Shown in pieces: positions 48,133 through 57,303 of a stretch of 64,000 nucleotides of DNA. Made by a program: the position numbers and the translations under genes. The notes under the pieces are model-generated. The model did not search any database. It saw nothing but the letters and a program-made list of their open reading frames with translations, and had not been told where the DNA came from. The DNA is from Rummeliibacillus stabekisii (lineage in GTDB: Bacteria > Bacillota > Bacilli > Bacillales_A > Planococcaceae). How positions within the stretch are numbered: the stretch's first letter is position 1; the number at the start of each line of letters is the position of its first letter. The DNA lies in assembly GCF_007988965.1 (NCBI RefSeq), contig NZ_BJVD01000001.1, forward strand, positions 992,001-1,056,000. The letters run 5' to 3'.

Positions 48133-49152
48133 TTAGAAATGAACAGCCTTTTCAATACTTTCTAATACACGTGCTGGCGTTGGAAGAAAGTCTTCCTCTA
48201 ATGCAAAGAAAGGCACTGGCACATCAAAGCCTGTAACACGCTCAATAGGCGCCCGCAAATATAAGAAAGATGTATCGTTAATAATAGAGATAATATCATT
48301 GCCAAGACCGCCAGTTAAATGTGCTTCATGAACAATGACAGCTCTCCCTGTTTTTTGTACAGATTCCGCAATGATTTCTCGATCGATTGGATAGAGTGTT
48401 CTCAAATCAATAATGTCACAGCTGATTCCTTTTTTCTCGGATTGCTGCGCCGCCTTTTCTACAATGGGCATCATAGCCCCCCAGGCAATCAGAGTGACAT
48501 CTGTACCTTCTCTCACCCTTTTTCCTTTGCCAATCTCAACTGTATATTTTCCAACCGGCACTTCTTCTCTTTTCGCACGATAGCTCTTCATTGGCTCAAG
48601 CATTAATACCGGGTCTGGGTCTTCCATTGCCGCGATCAGCAGCCCTTTTGCGTCATAGGGAGTAGATGGGCAAACAACCTTTATTCCCGGCATATGTGTG
48701 AACAGGGATTCTGTGCTATCAGAATGAATTTCAGGTGAACGGATTCCTGCGCCGTATGGGGCTCGAATAACCATCGGCACAGTATAATGCCCCATGGTTC
48801 TCATCCGAAGCCGTGAGACATGTGTCATAATTTGTTCGTAAGCTGGATAAATGAAGCCTAAAAATTGAATTTCCGCAATAGGTTTAAATCCATTAACTGC
48901 AAGGCCGATAGATGTACCTATAATTCCAGCTTCTGAAAGGGGTGTATCAACAACACGATCAGTACCAAATTTCTCTTGAAGCCCTTCCGTCGCTCGAAAA
49001 ACTCCGCCATTCTTTCCAATATCCTCACCAAGAATCATGACACTTTCATCGCTTTCAAGCAGCATTTTCATCGCATCATTGACAGCTCCTACTATCGTCA
49101 AAAGCTGTGTGGCCGTATTTTCTCGTTGTATCTCCTTAACTTCCATTTCCAA
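48133..49152 (-). CDS. 2-oxoacid dehydrogenase E1 subunit beta
   Basis: 339 residues. The transketolase-like pyrimidine domain carries GEDIGKNGGVFRAT (the cofactor-activating Glu region) and VVDTPLSEAGIIGTSIGLA. The C-terminal domain has VREGTDVTLIAWGAMM and VHEAHLTGGLGNDI. With E1alpha it forms the thiamine-diphosphate heterotetramer that decarboxylates the 2-oxoacid and acylates lipoamide. It begins seven bases after the E1alpha stop. The start is probably TTG at 49152, nine bases after GAGGGGG; an ATG two codons later is also possible. Sequence alone does not tell pyruvate-, branched-chain- or aryl-specific E1 apart. Confidence 0.92.
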   Translation of the reverse strand: MEMEVKEIQRENTATQLLTIVGAVNDAMKMLLESDESVMILGEDIGKNGGVFRATEGLQEKFGTDRVVDTPLSEAGIIGTSIGLAVNGFKPIAEIQFLGFIYPAYEQIMTHVSRLRMRTMGHYTVPMVIRAPYGAGIRSPEIHSDSTESLFTHMPGIKVVCPSTPYDAKGLLIAAMEDPDPVLMLEPMKSYRAKREEVPVGKYTVEIGKGKRVREGTDVTLIAWGAMMPIVEKAAQQSEKKGISCDIIDLRTLYPIDREIIAESVQKTGRAVIVHEAHLTGGLGNDIISIINDTSFLYLRAPIERVTGFDVPVPFFALEEDFLPTPARVLESIEKAVHF

Positions 49153-49158
49153 AGCCCA

Positions 49159-50214
49159 TTACCCCCTCTTCAAATGTGCAAGATAGGATTCTTTTTGCTC
49201 AGCCAGTTGTGTCGGCATTTTAGCGAAAACATGGTCGAACAAATCTTCCACGTTTGCTTTTGGATAGCTTTCCATCTCTTCAACAGCTGTCTCTACTTCT
49301 GCTTTGATTAATGCTTCTATCTCAACAATCCAAGCCTCATCCCAGCAGCTGTTTTTCTTCATAAAACGCTCTAGTCGCACTAATGGATCTACTATCTCTT
49401 TCCCTTGGTCTTCCGGACGATATTTTGACGGATCATCTGCAGTTGTATGGGCACCTGTACGCCAAGTCACCGCTTCAATAAGCGTTGGCCCTCTACCGTT
49501 TCTAGCATCTTCTAAGGCCTTTTTAGCCTCAAAGTAAACAGAGAAACAGTCATTGCCGTCAATACGTACTCCTGGCATGCCATATGCGACAGCTTTTTGA
49601 GCAATCGTTTCAGAATTCATTTGCTTTTCAATCGGAACCGATATGGCATACCGGTTATTCTGATTAAAAAATAAGACAGGTGCTTTTAATACACTGGCGA
49701 AATTTAATCCTTCATGGAAATCTCCTTCAGATGTTGCTCCATCTCCAAAATAGGCAATGGCTGCATTCCGCGTCCCTTTACGCATTTCTGCCCAAGCTGC
49801 TCCTGCTGCATGAGGCAATTGTGTAGCAATCGGCACAGCAGGCGGAAAAATATTCTTTCCTACAGGCGGAACACACCCCTCTGCTCTTCCATTCCAGTAA
49901 AGATAGGTCTCAACCATAGGGGCGCCAAATGTAAGCTTTGCACCGTGATCGCGGTATGTTGGAAACATCCAATCATCCTGCCCCAGTGCTAGTGCACTGC
50001 CCACCTGTGAAGCTTCCTGCCCCTCCATTGGTGCATATGTGCCAAGGCGTCCTTGCCGCTGCAAGCTGATCGCTTTTCTATCAAAGGCCCGAATCCGCTT
50101 CATATGGTAATACAACTCTTTTGCTAGCTCTCCATGCAGTTGTTCACAATAGGAAGCGTCTACTACGTTTCCTTCATCATCTATGATTCTTTTGATCGGA
50201 AATTGAGTCTCCAT
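49159..50214 (-). CDS. 2-oxoacid dehydrogenase E1 subunit alpha
   Basis: 351 residues. The thiamine diphosphate motif GDG...NN is seen as YFGDGATSEGDFHEGLNFASV...FFNQNN. The phosphorylation-loop equivalent is WRTGAHTTADDPSKYR. The N-terminal region RAFDRKAISLQRQGRLGTYAPMEGQEA resembles B. subtilis PdhA and automated pipelines would likely label it pyruvate dehydrogenase. The gene directly follows a phenylalanine dehydrogenase gene (18 bases between), which suggests an aromatic or branched 2-oxoacid as substrate. Start ATG 50214, six bases after GAGGAGGG. Confidence 0.92.
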   Translation of the reverse strand: METQFPIKRIIDDEGNVVDASYCEQLHGELAKELYYHMKRIRAFDRKAISLQRQGRLGTYAPMEGQEASQVGSALALGQDDWMFPTYRDHGAKLTFGAPMVETYLYWNGRAEGCVPPVGKNIFPPAVPIATQLPHAAGAAWAEMRKGTRNAAIAYFGDGATSEGDFHEGLNFASVLKAPVLFFNQNNRYAISVPIEKQMNSETIAQKAVAYGMPGVRIDGNDCFSVYFEAKKALEDARNGRGPTLIEAVTWRTGAHTTADDPSKYRPEDQGKEIVDPLVRLERFMKKNSCWDEAWIVEIEALIKAEVETAVEEMESYPKANVEDLFDHVFAKMPTQLAEQKESYLAHLKRG

Positions 50215-50232
50215 AGTACCCTCCTCACACAA

Positions 50233-51375
50233 TTATTTACGAATCGCCCATTTTGGCTTGATAGAAGAAGTGAAGAAGCTGTTTCGCTTTCCTCTGGATG
50301 CCATGCGTTGCTCACACATTCGGTTTGCTGCTTCCATCGTAGTGATGCTGTCCAGTCTTGCTTGCTGGTATACTTCAAGAATGGCATCATAAATATGTTT
50401 TGTTTTTGCAAGTACACGTTCTTTATTCACACCGTATAATTCATCCGCTACCTGAATGAGACCACCCGAGTTGATAATGTAATCCGGTGCATATAGAATG
50501 CCTTTTTCAGTAAGCTGTCTTCCATGCTCTTCAGTAAGAAGTTGATTATTGGCTGAACCAGCGATTGCTTTTACTTTCAACTGTGCAATGGTTTCATCGT
50601 TAATAACTCCACCAAGGGCACAAGGAACAAAAACATCTGCTTCTTGTGTATATATTTCATGGCTAGCCACAATAGAAACTGAACCTGGCGTAGCTTTTGC
50701 TTTTTCTTGTATCGCCTGTAAGCTTTGTTCGTTGATATCTGTCACAATCAAATGAGCGCCTTCTTCCAGTAAGCCTTCTGCTACTTTAAAGCCAACTTTT
50801 CCTAGGCCTTGAACGGCATATGTATGGCCGCCAAGACTGTCTCTACCAAAGAGCGTTCTATTTGTTGCTTTGATGCCATAAAGAACACCCATTGCAGTCG
50901 GAACAGAAGAATCTCCTCCGCCTCCATAGGCTTCCGGTACACCAACGATACAATTGGTCTCTTTCATGGCATGAATGAAATCTTCCATATTTGTGCCCAT
51001 ATCTGTCCCCGTATAAAAACGGCCACCCAGCGATTCAACAAACTGACCAAAAGCTCTGAACAATTCAGGTGATTTATCTTTTAACGGATCCCCGATGATA
51101 ACAGCTTTTCCTCCACCAAAATCAACGTCTGAGGCAGCACATTTATAACTCATGCCTTTCGAGAGGCGCAGGGCATCTTCAAGTGCTTCTTCCACACTGT
51201 TATATGGCTGCATACGGCACCCGCCAAGCGCAGGTCCAAGCGTTGTATTATGAATGGCAATAATTGCCTTCAAGCCCGATGCCGGATCGTTGCAAAAGAC
51301 CACTTGTTCATGTTTAGACATTTTTTCAAAAAGCGTAAATTCTTCTGTTATTGATTTCTTTTCTACCAGATTCAT
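50233..51375 (-). CDS. pdh: L-phenylalanine dehydrogenase (NAD+)
   Basis: A 380-residue amino acid dehydrogenase: L-phenylalanine to phenylpyruvate with NAD+. Catalytic Lys78 is in [19 protein letters not shown] and Asp125 in TGTDMGT; the NAD site is [14 protein letters not shown]. It follows the L. sphaericus phenylalanine dehydrogenase (381 residues) nearly end to end: [27 protein letters not shown], and the tail RNSFF...KPKW. Leucine dehydrogenases have AEDVGT and a YKNAAAGL segment instead, so I call it phenylalanine-specific, though overlap with other hydrophobic amino acids is likely. Start ATG 51375 with GGGGAT ahead. First gene of the operon with E1alpha-E1beta-E2-E3. Confidence 0.86.
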   Translation of the reverse strand: MNLVEKKSITEEFTLFEKMSKHEQVVFCNDPASGLKAIIAIHNTTLGPALGGCRMQPYNSVEEALEDALRLSKGMSYKCAASDVDFGGGKAVIIGDPLKDKSPELFRAFGQFVESLGGRFYTGTDMGTNMEDFIHAMKETNCIVGVPEAYGGGGDSSVPTAMGVLYGIKATNRTLFGRDSLGGHTYAVQGLGKVGFKVAEGLLEEGAHLIVTDINEQSLQAIQEKAKATPGSVSIVASHEIYTQEADVFVPCALGGVINDETIAQLKVKAIAGSANNQLLTEEHGRQLTEKGILYAPDYIINSGGLIQVADELYGVNKERVLAKTKHIYDAILEVYQQARLDSITTMEAANRMCEQRMASRGKRNSFFTSSIKPKWAIRK

Positions 51376-51589
51376 TTTTATCCCCGCTTTCATTGAATGG
51401 TTGACGTCTCTTCTCCACTGTAAGCCCTTTCAAAATAGTGCTAATGAAGATAAATAAATGTAACTTTAATTATAAAAGGTTAGAGTGTACAAATATATAT
51501 CAAACTGATCTAATTTTCTGAAATAATTTAACATTATGAATATATTTATTGATCAATTACTCCGATTTGTAAATTCCTTTTACTGCAGT

Positions 51590-51616
51590 AAAAAACCCCT
51601 TTCCAAAGTGAAAGAG
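51590..51616 (-). terminator. Terminator after the Lrp/AsnC gene
   Basis: CCTCTTTC/GAAAGGGG-type stem followed by TTTTTT on the minus strand. Between it and the phenylalanine dehydrogenase start lies a good TATAAT (minus strand, near 51469-51474) with a weak -35. Confidence 0.75.
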
Positions 51617-51655
51617 GTCGCGAATGAAAGTCTATTATTCTTTTATTTTAAAGGC

Positions 51656-52111
51656 TCACGGCCATTCTTGCTCAATAGCTGATGGCAAAACTATTTTTTC
51701 CGAAACAGGTGATTTTAGCACGATCGATGTATGGATAATACCGTAGTGAATTAGATAATCAATAAGCTTATTTAAATGGTCCACATCATTGACTGCTGCC
51801 TTCAATAAATAGTTCACAGTGCCAGTTAAACGGTGACATTCAATGATATCGGGATGGTTTCGAGTCATTTCTTCAAAATCATCATAAAGAACCTTTACTT
51901 CACTCACCTGAATGAATAAAAGCAGGTTTCGACCTACTGCATTAGGCAATACTCTTGCTCCAATTTTGTCGATCGTTCCTTTTTCAGTTAACCTTGTAAA
52001 ACGTTCGGCTACACTTGGCCTGCTGAGGGAGAGTTTTTTTGATAAATCGCTTAGTGTAATTCGTCCATCTTCCTGAAGAATTTTCAAAAGTTGAATATCT
52101 GTCACGTCCAT
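51656..52111 (-). CDS. Lrp/AsnC family transcriptional regulator
   Basis: 151 residues. An N-terminal winged helix-turn-helix (MDVTDIQLLKILQEDGRITLSDLSKKLSLSRPSVAERFTRL, ~1-45) precedes a RAM/AsnC ligand-binding domain (~65-145; CHRLTGTVNYLLKAAVNDVDHL). Such proteins form octamers and sense amino acids. It lies between an aromatic amino acid symporter and the phenylalanine dehydrogenase operon, so it likely regulates one or both, perhaps with phenylalanine as effector (inference). It follows the transporter by 49 bases and is probably co-transcribed. Confidence 0.9.
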   Translation of the reverse strand: MDVTDIQLLKILQEDGRITLSDLSKKLSLSRPSVAERFTRLTEKGTIDKIGARVLPNAVGRNLLLFIQVSEVKVLYDDFEEMTRNHPDIIECHRLTGTVNYLLKAAVNDVDHLNKLIDYLIHYGIIHTSIVLKSPVSEKIVLPSAIEQEWP

Positions 52112-52160
52112 GTTATCACCCTCAAACGTTTTATTTTACGCATAGCTTTCTTCTATTCTA

Positions 52161-53516
52161 TTAAAAAAAATAGTCGAAGACGCCAAGAACATCCAAGTAA
52201 ACAATCACAATCACAACAGGCACAAGGTATTTAATCAATAGGAACCATGTAGCAAAAATTTTCTTTCCAATAGATGAGCCAGAAGAAATCTCTTCTACTA
52301 ATCTTTCTTTTGAAATTTTCATCGGAACAAAAATGGCGATCAACAAAGCCCCAAGCGGTAGAAGCAAATTACTTACAAGATAATCAGCCGCATCAAAAAT
52401 AGACTTTTTGAAAATCAATACGTCGCTCCACACACCGTATGACAGTGCAGAAGGTACGCCTACAACAAAAATCAGTAGACCGATGATCCATGAATATTTC
52501 ATCCGTTTGCTGTCATCGCCTTTTGCTAGTACGGCCACAATAATCTCAAGCATAGAAAAAGCAGAAGTTAATGCGGCAAATAAAAATAGGATTAAAAAGG
52601 CAAGTAAAAAGACGATGCCAAATGGAATTTGGTTAAAGACTGTTGGCAGCACATTAAATAGCAATACTGGCCCTGCATCTGGTTTCAGACCAAATGAGAA
52701 AACAGCAGGGAAAATAGCCAATCCAGCTAACACTGCTACAAGCAGGTTCATGACCACGATGGAAATAGCGGATTGTGGGATACTTTCCTTCTTAGATAAA
52801 TAGGAGCTGTATGTGACCATGACGGATACCCCAACACTCAAGGTAAAGAATGACTGCCCCATGGCAAATAAGATTGTATCCGAAGTAATCTTTGATAAAT
52901 CAGGATTAAGAAAGAATTCAAGTCCTTTCATTGATCCTTCTAGTGTTAGAGAACGAATAATAATAAGCAGGAATAAAATAAACAATGCCGGCATCATAAA
53001 TTGGCTTGCCTTTTCAATACCAGCTGTTACACCCCGTGAAACCACATAAATCGTGATTGCCATAAACAAAAATTGACCGAAAATAGAAAGGAATGGACTG
53101 GATATCGTTTCGCCAAATAAAGTCCCATATTGGACTTCTGTTAGACCATTTAAAGCCCCGGTAAAACCTTTATAAATATAAATTAAGATCCATCCGCCTA
53201 CTACACTATAAAATGATAGCAAGATAAAGCATGTAAAAATGCCAAGCCTTCCAATAAAATGCCATGAAGAGTTTGGCGCTAGTTCCTTATATGATTCTAT
53301 TGCATCTTTTTGCGTACTTCTTCCGATAATGAACTCTCCAATTAAAAGCGGCAAACCGACAAGCAATGTAAAGAGAATAAAAATGAGTAGAAAAATTCCT
53401 CCCCCGCTTGTACCGGCTACATAAGGAAACTTCCAGATAGCGCCGAGCCCAATTGCAGAACCAGCAGCTGCCAGAATGAACCCCAGCTTCGATGACCATT
53501 GTTCTTTCTGTTCCAA
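52161..53516 (-). CDS. NSS-family Na+-dependent amino acid symporter, MhsT-like
   Basis: 451 residues and about 11-12 helices, the length of MhsT of Bacillus halodurans, a Na+/hydrophobic (Trp, Phe) amino acid symporter. Helix 1 has the unwound [17 protein letters not shown] Na+-binding segment (~15-31) and helix 2 the [13 protein letters not shown] signature. Helix 6 appears as [13 protein letters not shown] and helix 8 as [12 protein letters not shown]. Context with phenylalanine dehydrogenase makes aromatic amino acid uptake the likely job. Starts at TTG (53516) behind AAGGGGTGG. A cre-like site and an inverted repeat lie upstream. Confidence 0.88.
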   Translation of the reverse strand: MEQKEQWSSKLGFILAAAGSAIGLGAIWKFPYVAGTSGGGIFLLIFILFTLLVGLPLLIGEFIIGRSTQKDAIESYKELAPNSSWHFIGRLGIFTCFILLSFYSVVGGWILIYIYKGFTGALNGLTEVQYGTLFGETISSPFLSIFGQFLFMAITIYVVSRGVTAGIEKASQFMMPALFILFLLIIIRSLTLEGSMKGLEFFLNPDLSKITSDTILFAMGQSFFTLSVGVSVMVTYSSYLSKKESIPQSAISIVVMNLLVAVLAGLAIFPAVFSFGLKPDAGPVLLFNVLPTVFNQIPFGIVFLLAFLILFLFAALTSAFSMLEIIVAVLAKGDDSKRMKYSWIIGLLIFVVGVPSALSYGVWSDVLIFKKSIFDAADYLVSNLLLPLGALLIAIFVPMKISKERLVEEISSGSSIGKKIFATWFLLIKYLVPVVIVIVYLDVLGVFDYFF

Positions 53517-53544
53517 TACTCCACCCCTTCATATTTATTAAACA

Positions 53545-53558
53545 GGAAAACGCTTACA
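53545..53558. promoter_or_regulatory. Candidate CcpA (cre) site before the amino acid symporter
   Basis: GGAAAACGCTTACA differs at one position from the cre consensus TGWAANCGNTNWCA; the reverse strand TGTAAGCGTTTTCC reads equally well. It sits 29-42 bases before the start codon, where CcpA could act as a roadblock. Confidence 0.55.
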
Positions 53559-53585
53559 CTTCTCTCTTTTAATCCCCTCTATTGG

Positions 53586-53624
53586 TATAACGTTTTTCCA
53601 ACTTCATTTTATCAACCCGTTATA
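53586..53624. repeat. Inverted repeat upstream of the amino acid symporter
   Basis: TATAACG (53586-53592) and CGTTATA (53618-53624) separated by 25 bases, centred about 90 bases before the start codon. A similar CGTTATA occurs in the paaX promoter region, so it might be an operator; it may also reflect -10-like sequence. Confidence 0.35.
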
Positions 53625-53670
53625 TGAAAATCAACATTATTTTCTGAAAATTCTATCACCTATATACAAC

Positions 53671-53710
53671 AAAATCCGCTCCTCACAAGGGGATATTTTC
53701 CTTGTAAGGA
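53671..53710 (-). terminator. Terminator after the flavin oxidoreductase gene
   Basis: TCCTcACAAGG/CCTTGTaAGGA stem (53680-53690 with 53700-53710) with a T-rich segment on the minus strand. Confidence 0.65.
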
Positions 53711-53720
53711 TTAATCAGTA

Positions 53721-54731
53721 CTATATATCCTTTTCTCCAAGGATAACAGTCGCACCTTGCTTCGCCGCACGAAATCTGATTTCTTTTACTTCTTGTGCTG
53801 CAAAATTAAGCTGCTCATCTGCCGATTCCATCATTCTTTCGAACAATTCCTTAACAGTCGGTACATCATCAATTAGTCCTGCAATTTGGCCACTGTTAAT
53901 AAAGCCGTTTTCCATATCGCCTTTCAACGCGCCTTGTATATGTTTATCTTCCGAAGTCCATTCTGTATACTGATCTAACGTCATTCCCTCTTGTTCCTGC
54001 TCATGTAAGCGCTTTGCATAAGGATTTTTTAAAATCCGTCTGACCCTGCCAACACTGCGACCCAAAATCATCGTTTCTGTATCCTCTGCTTGGACAAGAT
54101 GATTCTTGTACACTTCATGGAATGGCGCCTCTTTTGTTGCAATCAGCCTTGTCCCTATTTGTACGCCGCTTGCGCCAAGCATAAGAGCTGCTGCCAGACC
54201 TCTACCATCCCCAATCCCACCAGCAGCTAGTACCGGTACATTTACATGCTCCACAATCTGTGGGACCAGTGTAAATGTAGTTAATTCAAGAGAAGAGTTA
54301 ATCCCTGCTGCTTCGAATCCTTCCGCTACAAGGATATCCGCACCAGCTGCCTCTGCTTTTTGTGCATGTTTAACAGATGCTACAAGTACAATTACCTTGA
54401 TTCCATGTTCATGGAGTAGTGGAATGAGTGGTGCTGGATTACCTGCTGATAGTGAAACAAACGGAATTTTATGCTTGATAACCAAATCAATAAGATCTTT
54501 TGTATGAGGTGATACGCTTATTGCTATATTTACCGCAAAGCTTTTAGCTGTAAGCTGTTTAGTTTCTAGAATAATTTTTTCTACCTCACCAGGATCCATA
54601 GTACCGCACCCAATCGTGCCAAGCCCTCCCGCTTCAGAAACGGCAGCGGTTAATTGGGCATTGCTAATATTGCCCATCCCCCCTTGGATAATAGGATAGT
54701 TTATTTGAAGCAATTCACAAACATCTATCAT
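53721..54731 (-). CDS. Nitronate monooxygenase / FabK-type flavin oxidoreductase
   Basis: A 336-residue FMN-dependent TIM-barrel protein. INYPIIQGGMGNISNAQLTAAVSEAGGLGTIG binds FMN, and VLAAGGIGDGRGLAAALMLGASGVQIGTRL closes the phosphate site. The family includes nitronate monooxygenases (2-nitropropane dioxygenase), FabK enoyl-ACP reductases and related NAD(P)H:quinone reductases. I cannot choose among them by eye. ATG 54731 has GGAGG ahead; a longer frame to 54782 does not. It diverges from the PaaY-like gene and lies within the aromatic catabolic island, so a role in that pathway is possible but unproven. Confidence 0.85.
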   Translation of the reverse strand: MIDVCELLQINYPIIQGGMGNISNAQLTAAVSEAGGLGTIGCGTMDPGEVEKIILETKQLTAKSFAVNIAISVSPHTKDLIDLVIKHKIPFVSLSAGNPAPLIPLLHEHGIKVIVLVASVKHAQKAEAAGADILVAEGFEAAGINSSLELTTFTLVPQIVEHVNVPVLAAGGIGDGRGLAAALMLGASGVQIGTRLIATKEAPFHEVYKNHLVQAEDTETMILGRSVGRVRRILKNPYAKRLHEQEQEGMTLDQYTEWTSEDKHIQGALKGDMENGFINSGQIAGLIDDVPTVKELFERMMESADEQLNFAAQEVKEIRFRAAKQGATVILGEKDI

Positions 54732-54811
54732 TTTTTCTCCTCCCTTTGAAATTATGTTATAATAAATAGAATAGAAAAACAATTTAGAAAATTACTGACG
54801 GAGGGTATGCT

Positions 54812-55330
54812 ATGATTATTGCTTTTAACGGGAAAAATCCGCAGCTCGAAGAAAATGTATTTATTGCACCTGGCTCTCAACTGATAGGAGATGTCCATGT
54901 CGGCTCAGAATCGACCATTTGGTTTAATGCTGTGCTTCGCGGCGACGAAGGCTCCATTACAATAGGTAAACGATGCAGCATCCAAGATAACTCAACCATA
55001 CATTTGTATGAAGGTTCTCCGGTTGTCGTGGAAGATGAAGTAACGGTTGGCCATAATGTTATTTTGCATGGCTGTAAGGTGGGGAAACGTTCAATTATTG
55101 GCATGGGGTCCACCATACTAGACAATACAGAAATCGGTGAAGAGTGTATTATTGGCGCCAACACTTTAATTCCGAGCGGCAAGAAAATTCCTCCTCGTTC
55201 GCTTGTGGTTGGCTCACCTGGTAAAGTGGTCCGCGAACTAAATGACAAAGACCTTGAACTCATTCAGTTGTCTATTGATACGTATGTGCAAAAAGGATAT
55301 GACTTTAGAAAAGCTTTAGAGCAAGATTAA
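54812..55330 (+). CDS. Gamma-carbonic anhydrase-like hexapeptide protein (PaaY/YtoA type)
   Basis: A 172-residue left-handed beta-helix trimer-former. Hexapeptide repeats run from ~10 to 140 (VHVGSESTIWFNAVLRGDEGSITIG, CSIQDNSTIHLY, VEDEVTVGHNVILHGCKVG). The three zinc-ligand histidines appear in TIHLY, TVGHNV and LHGC. PaaY is a thioesterase that clears dead-end CoA thioesters in phenylacetate degradation, and paaY neighbours paaX in E. coli, as here (convergent). YtoA-type proteins of Bacillus look similar and have no known link to paa. So PaaY is favoured by context only. Starts at ATG 54812 after GGAGGG. Confidence 0.82.
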   Translation: MIIAFNGKNPQLEENVFIAPGSQLIGDVHVGSESTIWFNAVLRGDEGSITIGKRCSIQDNSTIHLYEGSPVVVEDEVTVGHNVILHGCKVGKRSIIGMGSTILDNTEIGEECIIGANTLIPSGKKIPPRSLVVGSPGKVVRELNDKDLELIQLSIDTYVQKGYDFRKALEQD

Positions 55331-55434
55331 ACTATGTTAGCACCCTACAGACGTTTAACTATCAGTTAGTAGTAAATAGTATGAACCAATGGATTAAAAG
55401 ATGCCTTGGATATATTTTATATACTAGTAGATTG

Positions 55435-55467
55435 AAAACCCAGAAAGCTTTTCGTTTTCTGGGTTTT
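55435..55467. terminator. Bidirectional terminator between PaaY-like gene and paaX
   Basis: AAAACCCAGAAA/TTTCTGGGTTTT: 12 perfect pairs (55435-55446 with 55456-55467) with A and T runs on both sides. It overlaps the paaX stop codon and can serve both convergent genes. Confidence 0.88.
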
Positions 55468-56356
55468 ACTTTGGATTCTCATTGACTAGATATGGATGAT
55501 GCGCTGCATTATACGTTTTGTCTTTACGACGCATATCATTATCCTCACTGAATACTTCTTCAAAAAATCGGCTGGCTGGCTCTGCCAGTAATTTATAGTA
55601 TTGGCTGAATAGAAGTGAGGCATGGTCACCATTCCACAAAGGAGGTAACAACTCTTTTGGCAATCCCGGGTCGGTAAATAGAAATTTACGGTATTCATGC
55701 ACTAGGTTCGCCCGCGCAACAAAACATTCCGCATCTGTCATTTGCCCAGTTGCCATAGCACTTTGGTGGATAATATATCTTTTGCTATATGTTGCAATAA
55801 ACTCTTCATACTTTCCTTCAATCTCTTGTAGCGGCCAACTTTTTTCGACAAGTGCACGGTCTTCATTTGGCCCTTTGTAATCTGAAACAAAGAAATCAAC
55901 ATACTCGCTTATTTCATATTTTTCAACTAGCATCTTCACTTCTTTTTCAAGATCGTTTGGTGAAATCCAACAACCACTTGAAAAGCTCCCGAAACCACTC
56001 CATAGTAGCTCTTTGCGTAATTCATCACGGATTAACCTTTTTTCTTCTGGAATGGTATACATCAGCATGCGCCATTTGCCATCCCATGAATGTGCCTTTA
56101 ACTTGAAAATCCGGTGTGCTGCTTCTTCCATACGCGCTTCTCCCCGTGGTGTAAGGTAATAATAGCTTTTGTTCCCCTTTTTTTCGGATACAATCCAGCC
56201 CTGCTTCACCATTCGAGAGACAGCAACTCGAACGGATTGCTCATTATGTCCAAACTCTTTCAATACACGAATTAAACTGCCGATCCATATTTTATTTCCG
56301 TAATGACGAATATAGTCGCCATAGATGGTGAAAATCATTGATTGTGTATTCGCCAT
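55466..56356 (-). CDS. paaX: Phenylacetic acid degradation repressor PaaX
   Basis: A 296-residue GntR-like regulator. The N-terminal winged helix has MIFTIYGDYIRHYGNKIWIGSLIRVLKEFGHNEQSVRVAVSRMVKQGWI (~7-56, typical of PaaX). The central PaaX domain includes WDGKWRMLMYTIPEEKRLIRDELRKELLWSGFG, and the C-terminal domain has FVARANLVHEYRKFLFTDPGLPKELLPPLW. PaaX represses paa genes until phenylacetyl-CoA binds. It stands downstream of an enoyl-CoA hydratase gene, 71 bases away, with its own TATAAT-containing region in that gap. Start ATG 56356 follows AGAGAGGA. Confidence 0.95.
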   Translation of the reverse strand: MANTQSMIFTIYGDYIRHYGNKIWIGSLIRVLKEFGHNEQSVRVAVSRMVKQGWIVSEKKGNKSYYYLTPRGEARMEEAAHRIFKLKAHSWDGKWRMLMYTIPEEKRLIRDELRKELLWSGFGSFSSGCWISPNDLEKEVKMLVEKYEISEYVDFFVSDYKGPNEDRALVEKSWPLQEIEGKYEEFIATYSKRYIIHQSAMATGQMTDAECFVARANLVHEYRKFLFTDPGLPKELLPPLWNGDHASLLFSQYYKLLAEPASRFFEEVFSEDNDMRRKDKTYNAAHHPYLVNENPK

Positions 56357-56427
56357 TTCATTCCTCTCTTTCTTCTTTTTTCGACATTTCTTTATTTTCT
56401 TATTATAACGTTAATTTGATAGAATGC

Positions 56428-57204
56428 CTACTTGCCGATATACTCTGGTTCCCTTTTTTCACTAAAAGCCTGAAGTGCTTCTAAGCGATCTCTTGTTGGT
56501 ACCGTCAGTTCATACGCTTTAGCTTCAATAGCTAGACCTGTTTGTAAGTCTGTATTCATTCCTTGTGTGATAGCATATTTGGCTTGTTTTAAAGCAACAG
56601 GACCATTTTTCATCATATCTACCGCCAATTGTTCACAGGTACTCATTAATTCCTCTTTCTTCACTACTTGCAATACAACCCCCATGGACAATCCTTCTTG
56701 TGCTGAAAATTTCCTGGCGGTAAAAATGAGTTCCTTCGCTTTCATTTCCCCTACTAATCTAGGCAGGCGCTGTGTTCCACCTGCTCCTGGTATGATGGCC
56801 CAGCTTGTTTCAGTCAAACCCATTTGCGTATCTTCTACTGCGATGGGGAAGTCACAAGCAATCATCAATTCAAGTCCACCGCCCAGTGCATAGCCATTGA
56901 CTGCTGCAATGGTTGGCTGCGGGAGGCTCGCAATGCCGTTGAATACATCGCGAATTGCTTTTACATTTCGTCGGACTTCTGCTTCGGTTAAATGTTTGCG
57001 CTCTTTTAAATCAGCACCTGCGCTAAACGCTTTATTGCCGGCACCAGTAAATATGGCTACTTTAACCTCTGGATCAATCGAAATTTCATCTGTAACTGCT
57101 TGCAAGCATTTTAGAGTCTCATAGTTAAAACAATTAAGGGATTCTTCCCGATTAATAGTTACATAAGCAATATTATTTTTCTTCGTATATAATACTGTCG
57201 ACAT
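56428..57204 (-). CDS. Enoyl-CoA hydratase/isomerase family protein
   Basis: A 258-residue crotonase-fold enzyme. The oxyanion-hole segments are AFSAGADLKER and NGYALGGGLELMIACD. The two acidic positions of true hydratases are both occupied (GGLE and GLTETSWAIIPGAGGTQRL), so hydration of an enoyl-CoA is likely. It ends in FSEKREPEYIGK, the usual family tail. It is separated from the thiolase gene by a 350-base gap with a structured repeat, so it may not belong to the same transcript as paaJ. It could serve the late beta-oxidation steps of the paa route or short-chain acyl-CoA in general. Confidence 0.88.
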   Translation of the reverse strand: MSTVLYTKKNNIAYVTINREESLNCFNYETLKCLQAVTDEISIDPEVKVAIFTGAGNKAFSAGADLKERKHLTEAEVRRNVKAIRDVFNGIASLPQPTIAAVNGYALGGGLELMIACDFPIAVEDTQMGLTETSWAIIPGAGGTQRLPRLVGEMKAKELIFTARKFSAQEGLSMGVVLQVVKKEELMSTCEQLAVDMMKNGPVALKQAKYAITQGMNTDLQTGLAIEAKAYELTVPTRDRLEALQAFSEKREPEYIGK

Positions 57205-57303
57205 CCTACCATTCCTTTCTATTAAAAAGACTGTCCGTCTTCATCCGAGGACACTGAAAGTCTCAACTCCACAGTTCTTATTGTACTAATTTGATAAGAA
57301 AAC

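Noticed and set aside
50233-51375. Leucine dehydrogenase (bcd) of a branched-chain operon
   Set aside because: Sequence blocks and C-terminal tail match phenylalanine dehydrogenase instead; only the operon position suggested bcd.
54877-55263. 128-codon minus-strand frame opposite the hexapeptide-repeat protein
   Set aside because: The plus-strand protein has regular hexapeptide repeats and a ribosome binding site; the reverse frame has neither.
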